64,000 bases of DNA from CAWFGS01 sp963815535 (GCA_963815535.1 CAWFGS010000006.1:62001-126000); one strand, 5' to 3'. Counted from the stretch's first letter, positions 43,723 to 53,012 are shown. The notes: generated by a model from the sequence alone, not told the origin. A program made the numbers and translations.

Positions 43723-45299
43723 GCTTTTTTCCGCCGTTTCAGCTGTGCGATCAAATCCTTGTCGAAAGCGCCGACAAGGTAGGCGGTAACAAAGAACACC
43801 GCCGCGCCCGCAATCACCAGCACGCCCAGCGACCATACGCGTTCCAGCACGTTGCCGCCATACCGGTCCGCCATTTGCGGCATCAACCACCATAGCAGCG
43901 CCGACATGGCGGCGGTGGCGATGATCTGGCGTGCGATGCGGCCCGCCAGTTTCGCGGAAAAATGGAACCAGCCGCGCCGTTCCAATATGGTGTAAAGGAC
44001 CGCGACGTTCAGCGTGGAGGTGAAGGCGGTCGCCGCCGCCAGCCCCACGATGCCGTATCGCGGCACGACGTAGATGTTGATCGCGATATTGATCACCAGC
44101 ACCGCCGCCGCGACCCACACCGGCGTTCGCAGATCCTCTCGACTGAAGAATGCGGGCTGGAACACCTTGACCAGCACGTAGGATGGCAGGCCGATAACCA
44201 GCGCGACGACGATATTCGCCATGATGCCGCCATCCGCCATCGTCATCTTGCCACCGACGAAGAACGCGGTGGCGAAAGCGGGCGCGCAGATGGCCAGCGC
44301 GGCGGCGGCGGGCAGGGTCAACAAGGTGCCGATTTCGACCGCGTTGGATTGCAATCGCTGCGCCTCCGCGTTGTTGTTCGATTGAATATGCCGCGCCAGC
44401 ATCGGCAGGATCGCCGTGCCCAGCGCAATGCCGACGATGCCCAGCGGCATCTGGTTCAGGCGGTCGGCCAATTTCAGCAGGGTGAGCGACCCTTGCGGTA
44501 GCGATGTCGCGAAGAACGTGTCCACGAACTGGCTGATCTGGTACACGCCCGCGCCGAATGTCGCGGGCAGGATCAACATGCCCAGACGTTTCACCTGGGG
44601 CGTGAACTTGGGCATCGTCAGGCGCAAGCGCACGCCCGCCCGCCGCGTCGCCCACGCCATATAGGCCAGTTGCAGCACGCCTGCAGCCGCCAACGATAGG
44701 GCGAGGGCATAGGCCACCGTGATGTCGCTGCCGTCGGGCAGGGCATCGCGCAGATACCAGCCCGTGCCGATCCCGGTCAGCAGCACCAGATTGAGCAATA
44801 CGGGCACGAATGCACCGGGTGCAAAGCGGGAATGTGCGTTGAGCAGGCCGGACAGCATCGCGACCAGGCTGACCAGCGCGAGGTAGGGAAACGTCAGGCG
44901 CGACAGGGTAACGGCCAATTCGAATTTACCTGGCACGTCCTGATATTCGCGTGCCAGCAGCCAGACGATGCCCGGCATGGCCAGCATCGCGAGCGCCGAA
45001 AACGCGACCAGCACCCAGACGAACACCGCCAGCACATCGGTCGCGAATTGTTCGGCCGCCTCTCCTCCATCATGCCCATCGCCCAGCGTTCGCGTATACA
45101 TCGGCACGAAGGCGACCGAGAACGCCCCTTCGGCAAAGAGCCTGCGGAACGTGTTGGGCAGAGTGAACGCCAATTGCCAGGCATCGGCGGCCAGACCCGC
45201 ACCCAGTACGCGCGCAAGCAGGATGTCGCGGGCGAACCCGAACACGCGGCTGACCAGCGTCAACCCGCCGATCGTGCCGACATTCTTGACCAGGCTCAT
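43719..45299 (-). CDS. murJ: Lipid II flippase MurJ (MviN)
   Basis: Translocates the peptidoglycan precursor lipid II across the inner membrane. The 526-residue polytopic protein starts MSLVKNVGTIGGLTLVSRVF, has ARVLGAGLAADAWQLAFTLP and FAEGAFSVAFVPMYTRTLGD (conserved MurJ region), then KLADRLNQMPLGIVGIALGT and about 14 hydrophobic segments. The charged residues of the central cavity (the Arg in the start and LFAEGAFS region) are present. Its stop overlaps the trpS start, an arrangement seen in many alphaproteobacteria. Confidence 0.94.
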   Translation of the reverse strand: MSLVKNVGTIGGLTLVSRVFGFARDILLARVLGAGLAADAWQLAFTLPNTFRRLFAEGAFSVAFVPMYTRTLGDGHDGGEAAEQFATDVLAVFVWVLVAFSALAMLAMPGIVWLLAREYQDVPGKFELAVTLSRLTFPYLALVSLVAMLSGLLNAHSRFAPGAFVPVLLNLVLLTGIGTGWYLRDALPDGSDITVAYALALSLAAAGVLQLAYMAWATRRAGVRLRLTMPKFTPQVKRLGMLILPATFGAGVYQISQFVDTFFATSLPQGSLTLLKLADRLNQMPLGIVGIALGTAILPMLARHIQSNNNAEAQRLQSNAVEIGTLLTLPAAAALAICAPAFATAFFVGGKMTMADGGIMANIVVALVIGLPSYVLVKVFQPAFFSREDLRTPVWVAAAVLVINIAINIYVVPRYGIVGLAAATAFTSTLNVAVLYTILERRGWFHFSAKLAGRIARQIIATAAMSALLWWLMPQMADRYGGNVLERVWSLGVLVIAGAAVFFVTAYLVGAFDKDLIAQLKRRKKA

Positions 45300-45367
45300 G
45301 TCATCAGGCTCATCGGAAAGCGAAACCCGTCTGCATGTTCAGGGCCCAGCCGGTGGTGTCGGCACGC

Positions 45368-45943
45368 TTACGCGTTACCCGGCGCAGCGATGTCGCCGGA
45401 AGGGGCATCTGCCTCACGCGCCTGTTTCGCCTGCAATTGCTGCATATACAGGCCGTTGAAATCGATCGGGTCGAGCAGCAACGGCGGATAGCCCGCATCG
45501 CGCACGGCATCGGCGATGACCCGGCGAGCAAACGGGAACAGGATGCGCGGTGCCTCCGCGAACAAAAACGCATGCGCCTGATCGTCGGGCAGGTTCCGCA
45601 TTCCCGCCAACCCGCAATAGGCCAGCTCCACCAAATAGACGTTGCCCTTGTCATGCTTGGCCGTGATGTTGATCTTCAGTTCGATCTCGTGAACTTCCTC
45701 GTTCACGGGCGTCGCGGCGATATTGAACTGCACATCGACGGATGGCTGGTCCGGCCATTGATAGGATTCGGGCGCATTCGGATTTTCTACCGACAAATCT
45801 TTGATATATTGCGAGATGATCCCTGCCACCGGACCGGTATCCGCACCGTTCGCCTGTGCATCGTTCTGCGCGCCGCCGGAATTGGCATCGGACCCGTCGG
45901 TGTCCATGCCGAGGTCGGTCAGAATGTCGGGCTTGTCGGCCAT
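45368..45943 (-). CDS. secB: Protein-export chaperone SecB
   Basis: Tetrameric chaperone that keeps preproteins unfolded and hands them to SecA. The core reads AGIISQYIKDLSVENPNAPE, EIELKINITAKHDKGNVYLV, LAYCGLAGMRNLPDDQAH and LFPFARRVIADAVRDAGYPP, followed by DFNGLYMQQ. The 191 residues include a N-terminal acidic extension of about 45 residues and a longer C-terminal tail than in E. coli. Start ATG 45943. Divergent from the Tim44-like gene. Confidence 0.95.
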   Translation of the reverse strand: MADKPDILTDLGMDTDGSDANSGGAQNDAQANGADTGPVAGIISQYIKDLSVENPNAPESYQWPDQPSVDVQFNIAATPVNEEVHEIELKINITAKHDKGNVYLVELAYCGLAGMRNLPDDQAHAFLFAEAPRILFPFARRVIADAVRDAGYPPLLLDPIDFNGLYMQQLQAKQAREADAPSGDIAAPGNA

Positions 45944-46144
45944 GATGTGCGTCTTTCCAGGATAAGGATGCTGATTGGCCGCGCGCCTAGCATTGGCCGA
46001 CATGCCGCGCAACGCCGGAGCATTCAAACGGCACGCCCCGGCGTGGCCGGACGTTGTTCATTTGTAATCGCTGCCTATGTAGGGCATTCTCACATGATAT
46101 GCTTGGGGCCGTCCCCATGCGCCAGCAAGACAGGTCAGTAACCC

Positions 46145-46801
46145 GTGGTTCTCGAAATCGTCATCCTCGCCATGATCGCAGCGTTTCTGGGACTGCGCCT
46201 TTATTCCGTGCTGGGCCGCCGTGCCGAACAGGAGGAAGAATCGGTACCGACACGGTTCGATACGAACAAACCGTTGCCCCCATCCATCGCCGCGCCCAAT
46301 GCCGCGTCGCCCACTTCTACCGAACCTGCCGAGCTGACGGGCGTGATGCCCGCCGTCGAACGCGGCGTGCGCGATATCGCGCAAGTCGATCGCATGTTCG
46401 ATGTCACCGCTTTCGTCGATGGGGCGAAAGGCGCCTATGCGATGGTGCTCGAAGCGTTCTGGAACGCGGATAAGGAAACCTTGCGCGAATTGTGCGACGA
46501 CGATGTTTATGCCAGCTTTGCAGCCGCAATCGATGCGCGCGAAACGGCGGGCGACACGCTGGACAACAAGTTGATCCGTATCGAAGAGGCGAAAATCCAC
46601 AGTGCCGGCCTGGATGGCCGCGAAGCGCGTATCGCCATGCTGTTCGTTGCCGACATCGCCACCGTCACGCGCGACAGGGAGGGTGCAGTGATCGCCGGAT
46701 CCCTGGACGACGCGATCGAAAGCCGCGACGTGTGGACGTTCAGCCGGAATGTCGATGCGCCAAACCCCAATTGGATACTCGACGAAACCGACGAAGGGTA
46801 A
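46145..46801 (+). CDS. Tim44/TimA-like membrane-anchored protein
   Basis: A 218-residue protein starting at GTG with an N-terminal helix (VLEIVILAMIAAFLGLRLYS), a Pro/Ala linker, and a Tim44-like domain: FVDGAKGAYAMVLEAFWNAD, LRELCDDDVYASFAAAID and a C-terminal VWTFSRNVDAPNPNWILDET. Alphaproteobacterial relatives of mitochondrial Tim44 are called TimA and are thought to act at the inner membrane. It lies five bases before the mltA start, with secB on the other side, which suits an envelope-transport role. Confidence 0.85.
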   Translation: MVLEIVILAMIAAFLGLRLYSVLGRRAEQEEESVPTRFDTNKPLPPSIAAPNAASPTSTEPAELTGVMPAVERGVRDIAQVDRMFDVTAFVDGAKGAYAMVLEAFWNADKETLRELCDDDVYASFAAAIDARETAGDTLDNKLIRIEEAKIHSAGLDGREARIAMLFVADIATVTRDREGAVIAGSLDDAIESRDVWTFSRNVDAPNPNWILDETDEG

Positions 46802-46805
46802 CGAC

Positions 46806-48023
46806 GTGCGGATTATGAAGTGCGCCGGGGCGATTGCGGCGCTGGTCCTGATCGCCGGATGCGCGCGCATGATCCCGCCCGCACAGATTCCCGCCGCGCC
46901 AGCGCCGCCGGTTCCCGCTGCTCCTGCCGTTCCGGTAACGACTGCTGCCAGCGCCGTTCTGGCCGGGGTCGCGCTGGGCCCGGCGGTTTTGCCCACCGGC
47001 TTTTCCCAGACTGACGCGAACGCAGCGCTGGCGTCCTTTCGCGAAAGCTGCCGCTGGCTGACGACGAAGCCCGACCGCAGCGGCCTGACCACCACCGACG
47101 ACTGGCAACCTGCCTGCACCGCCGCACGCGACTGGCCCGCCTCCGCCGGGGCCAATTTCTTCGCCAGCAATTTCGGAACCGTTCGCATCGGCGATGGGCG
47201 CGCCTTTGCGACCGGTTACTTCGAGCCGGAAATTCGCGGTTCGCGCGATCGTCGCCCCGGATACGACACACCGGTCTATAGCATGCCCGATGATCTGGTG
47301 CGCGCATGGCCGGCCGATGTCCCGCAGTCCGAACGCGATGGGCGTGCGCCGCTGGGACGCACCGATGCTAATGGCAACCATGTATCGTATTACGATCGCG
47401 CCGAAATCGAACGCGGGGCGCTTGCGGGGCGGGGATTGGAAATTGCCTGGGTCGCCGATCCGGTGGAATTCTTCTTCCTGCAGATACAGGGGTCCGGGCG
47501 GCTGGCGTTGCCCGATGGCGGCGTGATGCGGATCGGATATGCCGGGCAGAACGGGCGCAGCTATACCGGCATCGGCGGCGTCATGCGCGAACGCGGGCTG
47601 TTGGGCGACGAACCGGGCCAATATGCGGGGTCGATGCAGGGCATCATGCAGTACATCCGAGAAAACCCGGCTGCCGGCGCGGATCTAATGCGCCTCAACG
47701 AAAGTTGGATTTTCTTCAACGAATTGACGGGCGACGGGCCGCTGGGGTCACTGGGCGTTCCCGTCCGTCGCGAAAGCAGCGTCGCGGTCGATCCCAATTT
47801 CATTCCCTATGGCGCGCCCGTCCTTCTCGACATGGAACGTGACGAGGCGGATGGCCTGTGGATCGCACAGGATACCGGCGGCGCGATCAAGGGCGCGAAC
47901 CGGTTCGATACATTTTGGGGCGCGGGCGAGGATGCGCGCCGGATCGCCGGCGGGATGAGCGCGCGAGGCGATGCATTGGTGCTGTTGCCACCTACCGCGA
48001 TTGCGCGCCTGACCGGGCGGTGA
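46806..48023 (+). CDS. mltA: Membrane-bound lytic murein transglycosylase A
   Basis: Lipoprotein that cleaves the MurNAc-GlcNAc bond to form anhydromuropeptides. The signal KCAGAIAALVLIAGC gives the lipidated Cys; a Pro/Ala linker follows. The MltA domain shows TGYFEPEIRGSRDR, YYDRAEIERGALAGRGLEIA, FFFLQIQGSGRLAL, and a 3D-like C-terminal part with VDPNFIPYGAPVLLD and QDTGGAIKGANRFDTFWGAG, where the catalytic Asp lies. GTG 46806 fits a GAAGGG ribosome site; ATG 46815 is the alternative. Its stop overlaps the smr start. Confidence 0.92.
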   Translation: MRIMKCAGAIAALVLIAGCARMIPPAQIPAAPAPPVPAAPAVPVTTAASAVLAGVALGPAVLPTGFSQTDANAALASFRESCRWLTTKPDRSGLTTTDDWQPACTAARDWPASAGANFFASNFGTVRIGDGRAFATGYFEPEIRGSRDRRPGYDTPVYSMPDDLVRAWPADVPQSERDGRAPLGRTDANGNHVSYYDRAEIERGALAGRGLEIAWVADPVEFFFLQIQGSGRLALPDGGVMRIGYAGQNGRSYTGIGGVMRERGLLGDEPGQYAGSMQGIMQYIRENPAAGADLMRLNESWIFFNELTGDGPLGSLGVPVRRESSVAVDPNFIPYGAPVLLDMERDEADGLWIAQDTGGAIKGANRFDTFWGAGEDARRIAGGMSARGDALVLLPPTAIARLTGR

Positions 48024-48622
48024 AGCCGCCGCGCGGGCTGTCCGCCGATGAAGCGCAGGCATGGGCTGCCGTTGCGAACAGCGTGACGCGTATGCATCCA
48101 CCCCATTCGGGGGAGGGGGACGATCAGCGGGGTATCAGCGCCGCTTCACCCACAAAGACACCGCCCGTATTCGCAAAGCCGCGACCCAGACCGTCACTAC
48201 CCAAATCCGAATCACAAACGCCGATACAGCCGCCAGCAAAGCCTCCTTCGCGTGTGCGCCCGCTGTTTTCGCATGGCGATGGACTGGACGGCCATTGGAA
48301 CCGGCGGTTGAAAGCGGGCCAGATCGTGCCGGATTTCAACCTCGATCTGCACGGCCATACGCTGGACGCGGCATATGAACGGTTGCGACGCGGGATCGGG
48401 CAGGCGCGTTCGATGGATGCACGGCTGGTCGTCGTCGTCACCGGCAAACCTCGCCCGGTAGAGGCCGCCGATCGCGGCGCGAAACGGGGGGCCATTCGCG
48501 CGAAGATACTGGACTGGCTGGCGGCAGGAGAACATGCGGACGCGATCGCCGCCGTCAGAAAGGCGCACCGCCGCCACGGTGGCGACGGCGCGCTTTACAT
48601 CGTATTGCGACGGGGCGTGTAA
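48020..48622 (+). CDS. Smr-domain protein
   Basis: A 200-residue protein with an unstructured Pro/Ser-rich N-terminal half (about 1-105) and a C-terminal Smr (MutS2-type) domain: PDFNLDLHGHTLDAAYERL, LVVVVTGKPRPVEAAD, RGAIRAKILDWLAAGE and GALYIVLRR. The LDLHG motif is the nuclease-associated signature; bacterial stand-alone Smr proteins act on nucleic acid, some in ribosome rescue. The start GTG overlaps the mltA stop (GTGA), giving a timA-mltA-smr operon. Confidence 0.88.
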   Translation: MKPPRGLSADEAQAWAAVANSVTRMHPPHSGEGDDQRGISAASPTKTPPVFAKPRPRPSLPKSESQTPIQPPAKPPSRVRPLFSHGDGLDGHWNRRLKAGQIVPDFNLDLHGHTLDAAYERLRRGIGQARSMDARLVVVVTGKPRPVEAADRGAKRGAIRAKILDWLAAGEHADAIAAVRKAHRRHGGDGALYIVLRRGV

Positions 48623-48706
48623 TCGAAGCGAAACGGCAAAACCCATCGTCTTTCGAGGAGGGGGCTGGCCGGCCGAACGAAGCGAGCGCTCAAGGCTCGC
48701 TGCCCT

Positions 48707-50299
48707 TTACTCCGCCGCTTGTGCGATCTGTTCTGCGGGCTCCGTCCGGATCAGGTAATCGAACGCGCCTAGCGCAGCTTTCGACCCTTCGCCCATCGCG
48801 ATGACGATCTGCTTGTGCGGAACGGTCGTCGCATCCCCGGCAGCATAGATGCCCGGCAGATTGGTCGCAGCATGGCCGTCGATCACGATTTCGCCGTGCG
48901 GGCTCAATTCGATGCCGAAGTCCGTCAGCCATTCGGTGTTGGGAACCAGGCCGATCTGCACGAACACGCCGTCCAGTTCCACCCGGTGCGTGCCGCCGCC
49001 TTCCCGATTCTGATAAACCAGTTCGGTTACTTTCTCGCCATTGCCCTTGATCTCGGTCGTCTTGGCGCTGGTCAGCACAGTGACGTTGGCAAAGCTGCGT
49101 AATTTGTCCTGCAACACCTGATCGGCGCGCAGGGAACCGTCGAACTCGATCAGGGTGACATGGCCGACGATGTTGGCGAGATCGATCGCGGCCTCGACGC
49201 CGGAATTGCCGCCGCCGATCACCGCCACGCGCTTGCCTTTGTACAGCGGCCCGTCGCAGTGCGGGCAATAGGCGACGCCCTTGTTCTTATACGCATCTTC
49301 GCCCGGAACGCCCAGTTGCCGCCAGCGCGCACCCGTGGCCAGAATCAGAGCGCGCGCTTTCAACGACGCCCCGTTGGCGAGTTCGACCGTATGCATTCCG
49401 CCCGGCTCGGCCGCCGGCATCAGCTTTGCGGCGCGCTGCAGTTTCAGCACGTCGATGTCGTAATCGCCGACATGCCCCTCCATCTGCGCGACCAGTTTCG
49501 GCCCTTCGGTGTAGGATGTGCCGGGCAGGTTCTCGATGCCCATCGTATCGACCACCTGACCGCCGAACACTTCCGCCGCAATTCCGGTGCGAAACCCCTT
49601 TCGCGCAGTATAGATTGCCGCTGCCGTGCCCGCAGGACCGCCGCCCAGCACCAGCACTTCGAACGGGTCCATATCCGCCAATTTGGCCGCCGCCTTGGCA
49701 TCGGAATTCGCGTCAAGCTTGGCGATGATTTCAGGCGCTGTCATGCGCCCGTTCGCCCACGGCTCGCCGTTCAGATAGACCGCCGGGACGGCCATGACCT
49801 TGCGCGTATCGACCTCGCCTTGAAAGGCGCCGCCTTCTATCAAGGTCGCCGAAACGCGGGGGTTAAAAACCGCCATCAGGGTCAATGCCTGCACCACGTC
49901 GGGGCAATTCTGGCACGACAGGCTGAAATACATGTCGAACGCGTAATCACCCTCAAGCTCGCGAATATCGTCGATCACGCTGGCATCGACTTTGGGCGGA
50001 TGACCGCCGATCCACAGCAGCGCCAACACCAGCGAGGTAAACTCGTGCCCCATCGGCAGACCGGCGAACGTCACCGCCACATCGTGATCGGAAGCGCGGC
50101 GAATAACGAAGCTGGGTGCGCGATCGCCCGTGCCGTCGAACTGCGCGCTGACCATGTCGTGCAACTCTGCGATCTCCTCCAGCAAAGCCCGCATTTTGCG
50201 CGCATTCTCGCTGTCGTCGAGCGTCGCGATCAGTTCGATCGGTTCGCGCAGATTGGTAAGGGTGGTTTCCAGCTGCTGCTGCATCGCGGCACCGAGCAT
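48707..50299 (-). CDS. ahpF: Alkyl hydroperoxide reductase subunit F
   Basis: NADH-dependent flavoprotein that re-reduces AhpC. In 530 residues: the N-terminal thioredoxin-like domain with redox pair CQNC (near residue 130), then the FAD domain with VLVLGGGPAGTAAAIYTARK, GIENLPGTSYTEGPKL, the second redox pair CPHCDGPLY, the NADH site VIGGGNSGVEAAIDL and the terminal GIYAAGDATTVPHKQ. Both CxxC pairs are intact, so it should be active. Start ATG 50299 or 50284 (MQQQL). It lies 154 bases after ahpC, with a strong hairpin between them. Confidence 0.96.
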   Translation of the reverse strand: MLGAAMQQQLETTLTNLREPIELIATLDDSENARKMRALLEEIAELHDMVSAQFDGTGDRAPSFVIRRASDHDVAVTFAGLPMGHEFTSLVLALLWIGGHPPKVDASVIDDIRELEGDYAFDMYFSLSCQNCPDVVQALTLMAVFNPRVSATLIEGGAFQGEVDTRKVMAVPAVYLNGEPWANGRMTAPEIIAKLDANSDAKAAAKLADMDPFEVLVLGGGPAGTAAAIYTARKGFRTGIAAEVFGGQVVDTMGIENLPGTSYTEGPKLVAQMEGHVGDYDIDVLKLQRAAKLMPAAEPGGMHTVELANGASLKARALILATGARWRQLGVPGEDAYKNKGVAYCPHCDGPLYKGKRVAVIGGGNSGVEAAIDLANIVGHVTLIEFDGSLRADQVLQDKLRSFANVTVLTSAKTTEIKGNGEKVTELVYQNREGGGTHRVELDGVFVQIGLVPNTEWLTDFGIELSPHGEIVIDGHAATNLPGIYAAGDATTVPHKQIVIAMGEGSKAALGAFDYLIRTEPAEQIAQAAE

Positions 50300-50356
50300 C
50301 GTGTTTTCTCCTTATGATTTTACCCGGAACGGTGTGTTGGCCATCTGCGGGATTGC

Positions 50357-50404
50357 GAAGGGGCACAAACCGCACAGCGAACGCCATGCGGATAGTGCCC
50401 CTTC
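50357..50404 (-). other. Nested hairpin between ahpC and ahpF
   Basis: A 48-base stem-loop. The outer arms GAAGGGGCAC and GTGCCCCTTC are perfectly complementary over ten bases; an inner CCGCA/TGCGG stem sits in the loop. It lies 50 bases after the ahpC stop and 58 bases before the ahpF start. No T-run follows, so it is more likely an mRNA-stabilising or attenuating structure than a simple terminator. It could set a high AhpC to AhpF ratio. Confidence 0.65.
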
Positions 50405-50453
50405 CGTCAATCGCCGCGCGATCGCCATCCCCTCGGTTCGGGGAGAATATCGG

Positions 50454-51020
50454 TTAAATCTTGCCGACGAGATCCAGCGACGGGGTCAGCGTGTCGCTGT
50501 CTTCTTCCCATGCTGCGGGGCACACTTCGCCGGGGTTCGCGCGGATGTACTGCGCGGCCTTGATCTTGCGGACCAACTCGCTGGCGTTGCGGCCAACGCC
50601 TTCGCAGGTCTGTTCCATCAACTGGATCACGCCATCGGGATCGACGACGAAAGTCGCACGGTCGGCCAGACCCATTTCTTCGCGCAAAACGTCGAAGTTC
50701 TTTGCCAGCGTGTGCAGTTGGTCGCCCAGGAACGGGAACTGCAGTTTGCCGATCCGTTCCGATGTGTCGTGCCATGCCTTGTGGCTGAAATGCGTGTCGG
50801 TACTGACGCCGTAAACCTCGACATCCATCGCCTTCAGATCGTCGTAATGCTCGCCCAGATCGGCCAGTTCGGTGGGGCAGACGAAGGTGAAATCGGCGGG
50901 ATAGAAAAAGAACACGGACCAGTGGCCCTTGGTATCCTCGTCCGTCACCTGGAAGAAATCCTTGCCGGCCTGATATGCCGTGGCGTTGAAAGGTTTGAGC
51001 TGGCTGCCGATAATTCCCAT
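50454..51020 (-). CDS. ahpC: Alkyl hydroperoxide reductase subunit C (peroxiredoxin)
   Basis: Typical 2-Cys peroxiredoxin reducing hydrogen peroxide and organic hydroperoxides. The 188 residues start MGIIGSQLKPF; the peroxidatic Cys48 lies in FTFVCPTE, with the conserved PADFT Thr and a later Arg; the resolving Cys is in GEVCPAAW near the end. Decameric AhpC family. Start ATG 51020; the frame runs on upstream into the promoter. A palindrome at 51046-51069 overlaps the likely -10 region. Electrons come from ahpF next door. Confidence 0.97.
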   Translation of the reverse strand: MGIIGSQLKPFNATAYQAGKDFFQVTDEDTKGHWSVFFFYPADFTFVCPTELADLGEHYDDLKAMDVEVYGVSTDTHFSHKAWHDTSERIGKLQFPFLGDQLHTLAKNFDVLREEMGLADRATFVVDPDGVIQLMEQTCEGVGRNASELVRKIKAAQYIRANPGEVCPAAWEEDSDTLTPSLDLVGKI

Positions 51021-51045
51021 GAAAGTCGTCCTGTGTTCGTATGTT

Positions 51046-51069
51046 TGTGAGTGTTTTGAAACGCTCACA
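51046..51069. promoter_or_regulatory. 24-bp palindrome in the ahpC promoter
   Basis: Arms TGTGAGTGTTTT and GAAACGCTCACA form a 24-base inverted repeat with one mismatch pair. It lies 26-49 bases upstream of the ahpC ATG, overlapping a TTATGT element that could be the -10. It fits either a repressor or activator operator, or a 5'-UTR hairpin. It does not match the OxyR consensus (ATAG-N7-CTAT repeats), so the regulator is unidentified. Confidence 0.6.
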
Positions 51070-51167
51070 TAAGGTGTGCTGCGCTGCAACAAAGCGGAGT
51101 GTTGCGATTAGCGCCATCGGAAAAATCGATGGAACGGATGTTTATCATCGGCAATCGCAGTGAAACT

Positions 51168-52235
51168 TCACCCGCATTGCGCCCGATGCAGCAGCTTGTG
51201 ATCCGCCAGCACCAATGCCATCATCGCTTCCACCACCGGTGTGCCGCGGATGCCGACGCACGGGTCGTGGCGGCCTTTGGTGCGGATTTGCGTGGCGGCT
51301 CCGTCGCGGTCGATCGTATCGACGGGCGTCAGGATAGAGCTGGTGGGCTTGAAGGCCACACGCACCACCACCGGTTGTCCGGTCGAAATGCCGCCCGCCG
51401 TGCCGCCCGCGTGGTTGGCGGCAAAGGTCGGACTGTCCGAACCGGGCGTCATCGCATCGGCGTTCTGTTCGCCGGTCAGGCTCGCAGCGTCGAACCCATC
51501 CCCGATCTCAACGCCCTTGACTGCGTTGATCCCCATCATCCCGGCAGCGAGATCGGCGTCGAGCTTGCCATAGACGGGCGCGCCCCAACCGGCGGGGACA
51601 CCCGTCGCCACGCATTCCACGACTGCCCCCAATGACGAACCTGCCTTCCGCGCCCGGTCCACCGCTTCGGCCCAGCGTGCGGCGGCGGCGGGGTCGGGGC
51701 AGAAGAACGGGTTTCGCGTAATCTGCGCGTAATCGATTGCGCTGCGATCGATCCCGTCCCCACCCAGCTCCGTCACGTAGGCGACGATCGACACTTCGGG
51801 AACGACCAGCCGTGCGACCGCACCCGCTGCGACCCGCGCAGCCGTTTCGCGCGCCGAACTGCGCCCGCCGCCGCGATAGTCGCGCAACCCGTATTTCGCA
51901 TCATACGCGTAATCGGCATGGCCGGGACGATAGGCTTTGGCGACATCGGAATAATCCTTCGACCGCTGATCGACGTTCTCGATCATCAGGCTGATGGGCG
52001 TGCCGGTCGTGCGCCCTTCGAACACGCCCGACAATATCCGCACGCGGTCCGGTTCCTGCCGCTGGGTGGTGTATTTCGACTGGCCGGGACGGCGCGCGTC
52101 CATGAATGGCTGGATATGATCTTCGTTCAAAGCGAGTTGCGGGGGGCAGCCATCGACCACCGCGCCGAGGGCGGGGCCGTGGCTTTCGCCCCAGGTGGTG
52201 AAGCGGAAAACCCGCCCGAATGTGTTTACGCTCAT
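51168..52235 (-). CDS. aroC: Chorismate synthase
   Basis: Last enzyme of the shikimate pathway, converting EPSP to chorismate with reduced FMN. 355 residues with FRFTTWGESHGPALGAVVDG, the Arg-rich region DARRPGQSKYTTQRQEPD, KAYRPGHADYAYDAKYG, DYRGGGRSSARETAARVAAG and the C-terminal TKGRHDPCVGIRG. All three signature motifs are intact. Start ATG 52235 (MSVNTFGR). Divergent from ruvA and upstream of ahpC on the same strand, but 150 bases apart. Confidence 0.97.
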   Translation of the reverse strand: MSVNTFGRVFRFTTWGESHGPALGAVVDGCPPQLALNEDHIQPFMDARRPGQSKYTTQRQEPDRVRILSGVFEGRTTGTPISLMIENVDQRSKDYSDVAKAYRPGHADYAYDAKYGLRDYRGGGRSSARETAARVAAGAVARLVVPEVSIVAYVTELGGDGIDRSAIDYAQITRNPFFCPDPAAAARWAEAVDRARKAGSSLGAVVECVATGVPAGWGAPVYGKLDADLAAGMMGINAVKGVEIGDGFDAASLTGEQNADAMTPGSDSPTFAANHAGGTAGGISTGQPVVVRVAFKPTSSILTPVDTIDRDGAATQIRTKGRHDPCVGIRGTPVVEAMMALVLADHKLLHRAQCG

Positions 52236-52399
52236 ACGTGGCGTTTGGCGCAAGTAAGGCGGTGTGTCCAATGATGCGGGGGAGGAGACATCGTCATATA
52301 CACGCTACCCCTCGCGCTGTCCTTTCCTCGGCAACCTATGCGAAAACCCCGAAAAGCGAAACGCTGGCCAAACGGCGCAAGCTACGGCACTACCCCTTG

Positions 52400-53002
52400 A
52401 TGATCGCGAAACTGAAAGGGTTGCTGGACGAAACCGGCGCCGACTGGGCCATCATCGATGTGTCGGGCGTGGGGTATCTCGTCCATTGCTCCACCAAAAC
52501 GCTGGCTGCGTTGGGCGAGGCGGGGGAGTGCTGCACGGTCTTTACCGATCTGCAGGTCAGTGAAAACGACATGCGTCTGCTGGGGTTCGCCGACGGGGCG
52601 GAGCGCGACTGGTTCCGCCTTCTGACTGGCGTGCAGGGCGTGGGAAGCAAGGTTGCGCTGGCCATTCTGTCGGCGCTTTCGACTGCGGAAGTTCAGGCCG
52701 CCTGCGCCAGCGGGGATGCCGCGATGGTGGCGCGCGCCAATGGTGTCGGACCGAAACTCGCGGGGCGTATCGTCAACGAATTGAAGGACAAGGCCGGCGG
52801 TTTGGCAGTATCGAACGACGGCGCGAATGTGGCCGTCGCCCCGGCGGGCGGTGCAAGCGCGGACGCGGTATCGGCGCTGGAAAACCTCGGCTTCAAACCG
52901 GCGGCGGCGGCGCAGGCAGTCGCGCGCGCGCGAGGGGAACTGGGCCCGGATGCAGGCGAAAGCGAACTCATTCGCGTGGCGTTGAAACGGGCGGCGGGAT
53001 AG
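52400..53002 (+). CDS. ruvA: Holliday junction branch migration protein RuvA
   Basis: Holliday-junction-binding subunit of the RuvAB motor. 200 residues: N-terminal OB domain (MIAKLKGLLDETGADWAIID, GVGYLVHCS), tandem helix-hairpin-helix domain (TGVQGVGSKVALAILSAL, ANGVGPKLAGRIVNELKDK) and the C-terminal RuvB-binding domain (ALENLGFKPAAAAQAVARA). Start ATG 52400, with no clear ribosome site. ruvC is not adjacent. ruvB follows after a DsrE-like gene. No alphaproteobacterial LexA box (GTTC-N7-GTTC) was seen upstream. Confidence 0.96.
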   Translation: MIAKLKGLLDETGADWAIIDVSGVGYLVHCSTKTLAALGEAGECCTVFTDLQVSENDMRLLGFADGAERDWFRLLTGVQGVGSKVALAILSALSTAEVQAACASGDAAMVARANGVGPKLAGRIVNELKDKAGGLAVSNDGANVAVAPAGGASADAVSALENLGFKPAAAAQAVARARGELGPDAGESELIRVALKRAAG

Positions 53003-53012
53003 GAGACCAGTC

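Noticed and set aside
52240..52400. A LexA-type SOS box upstream of ruvA
   Set aside because: No GTTC-N7-GTTC or its complement is present in the region.
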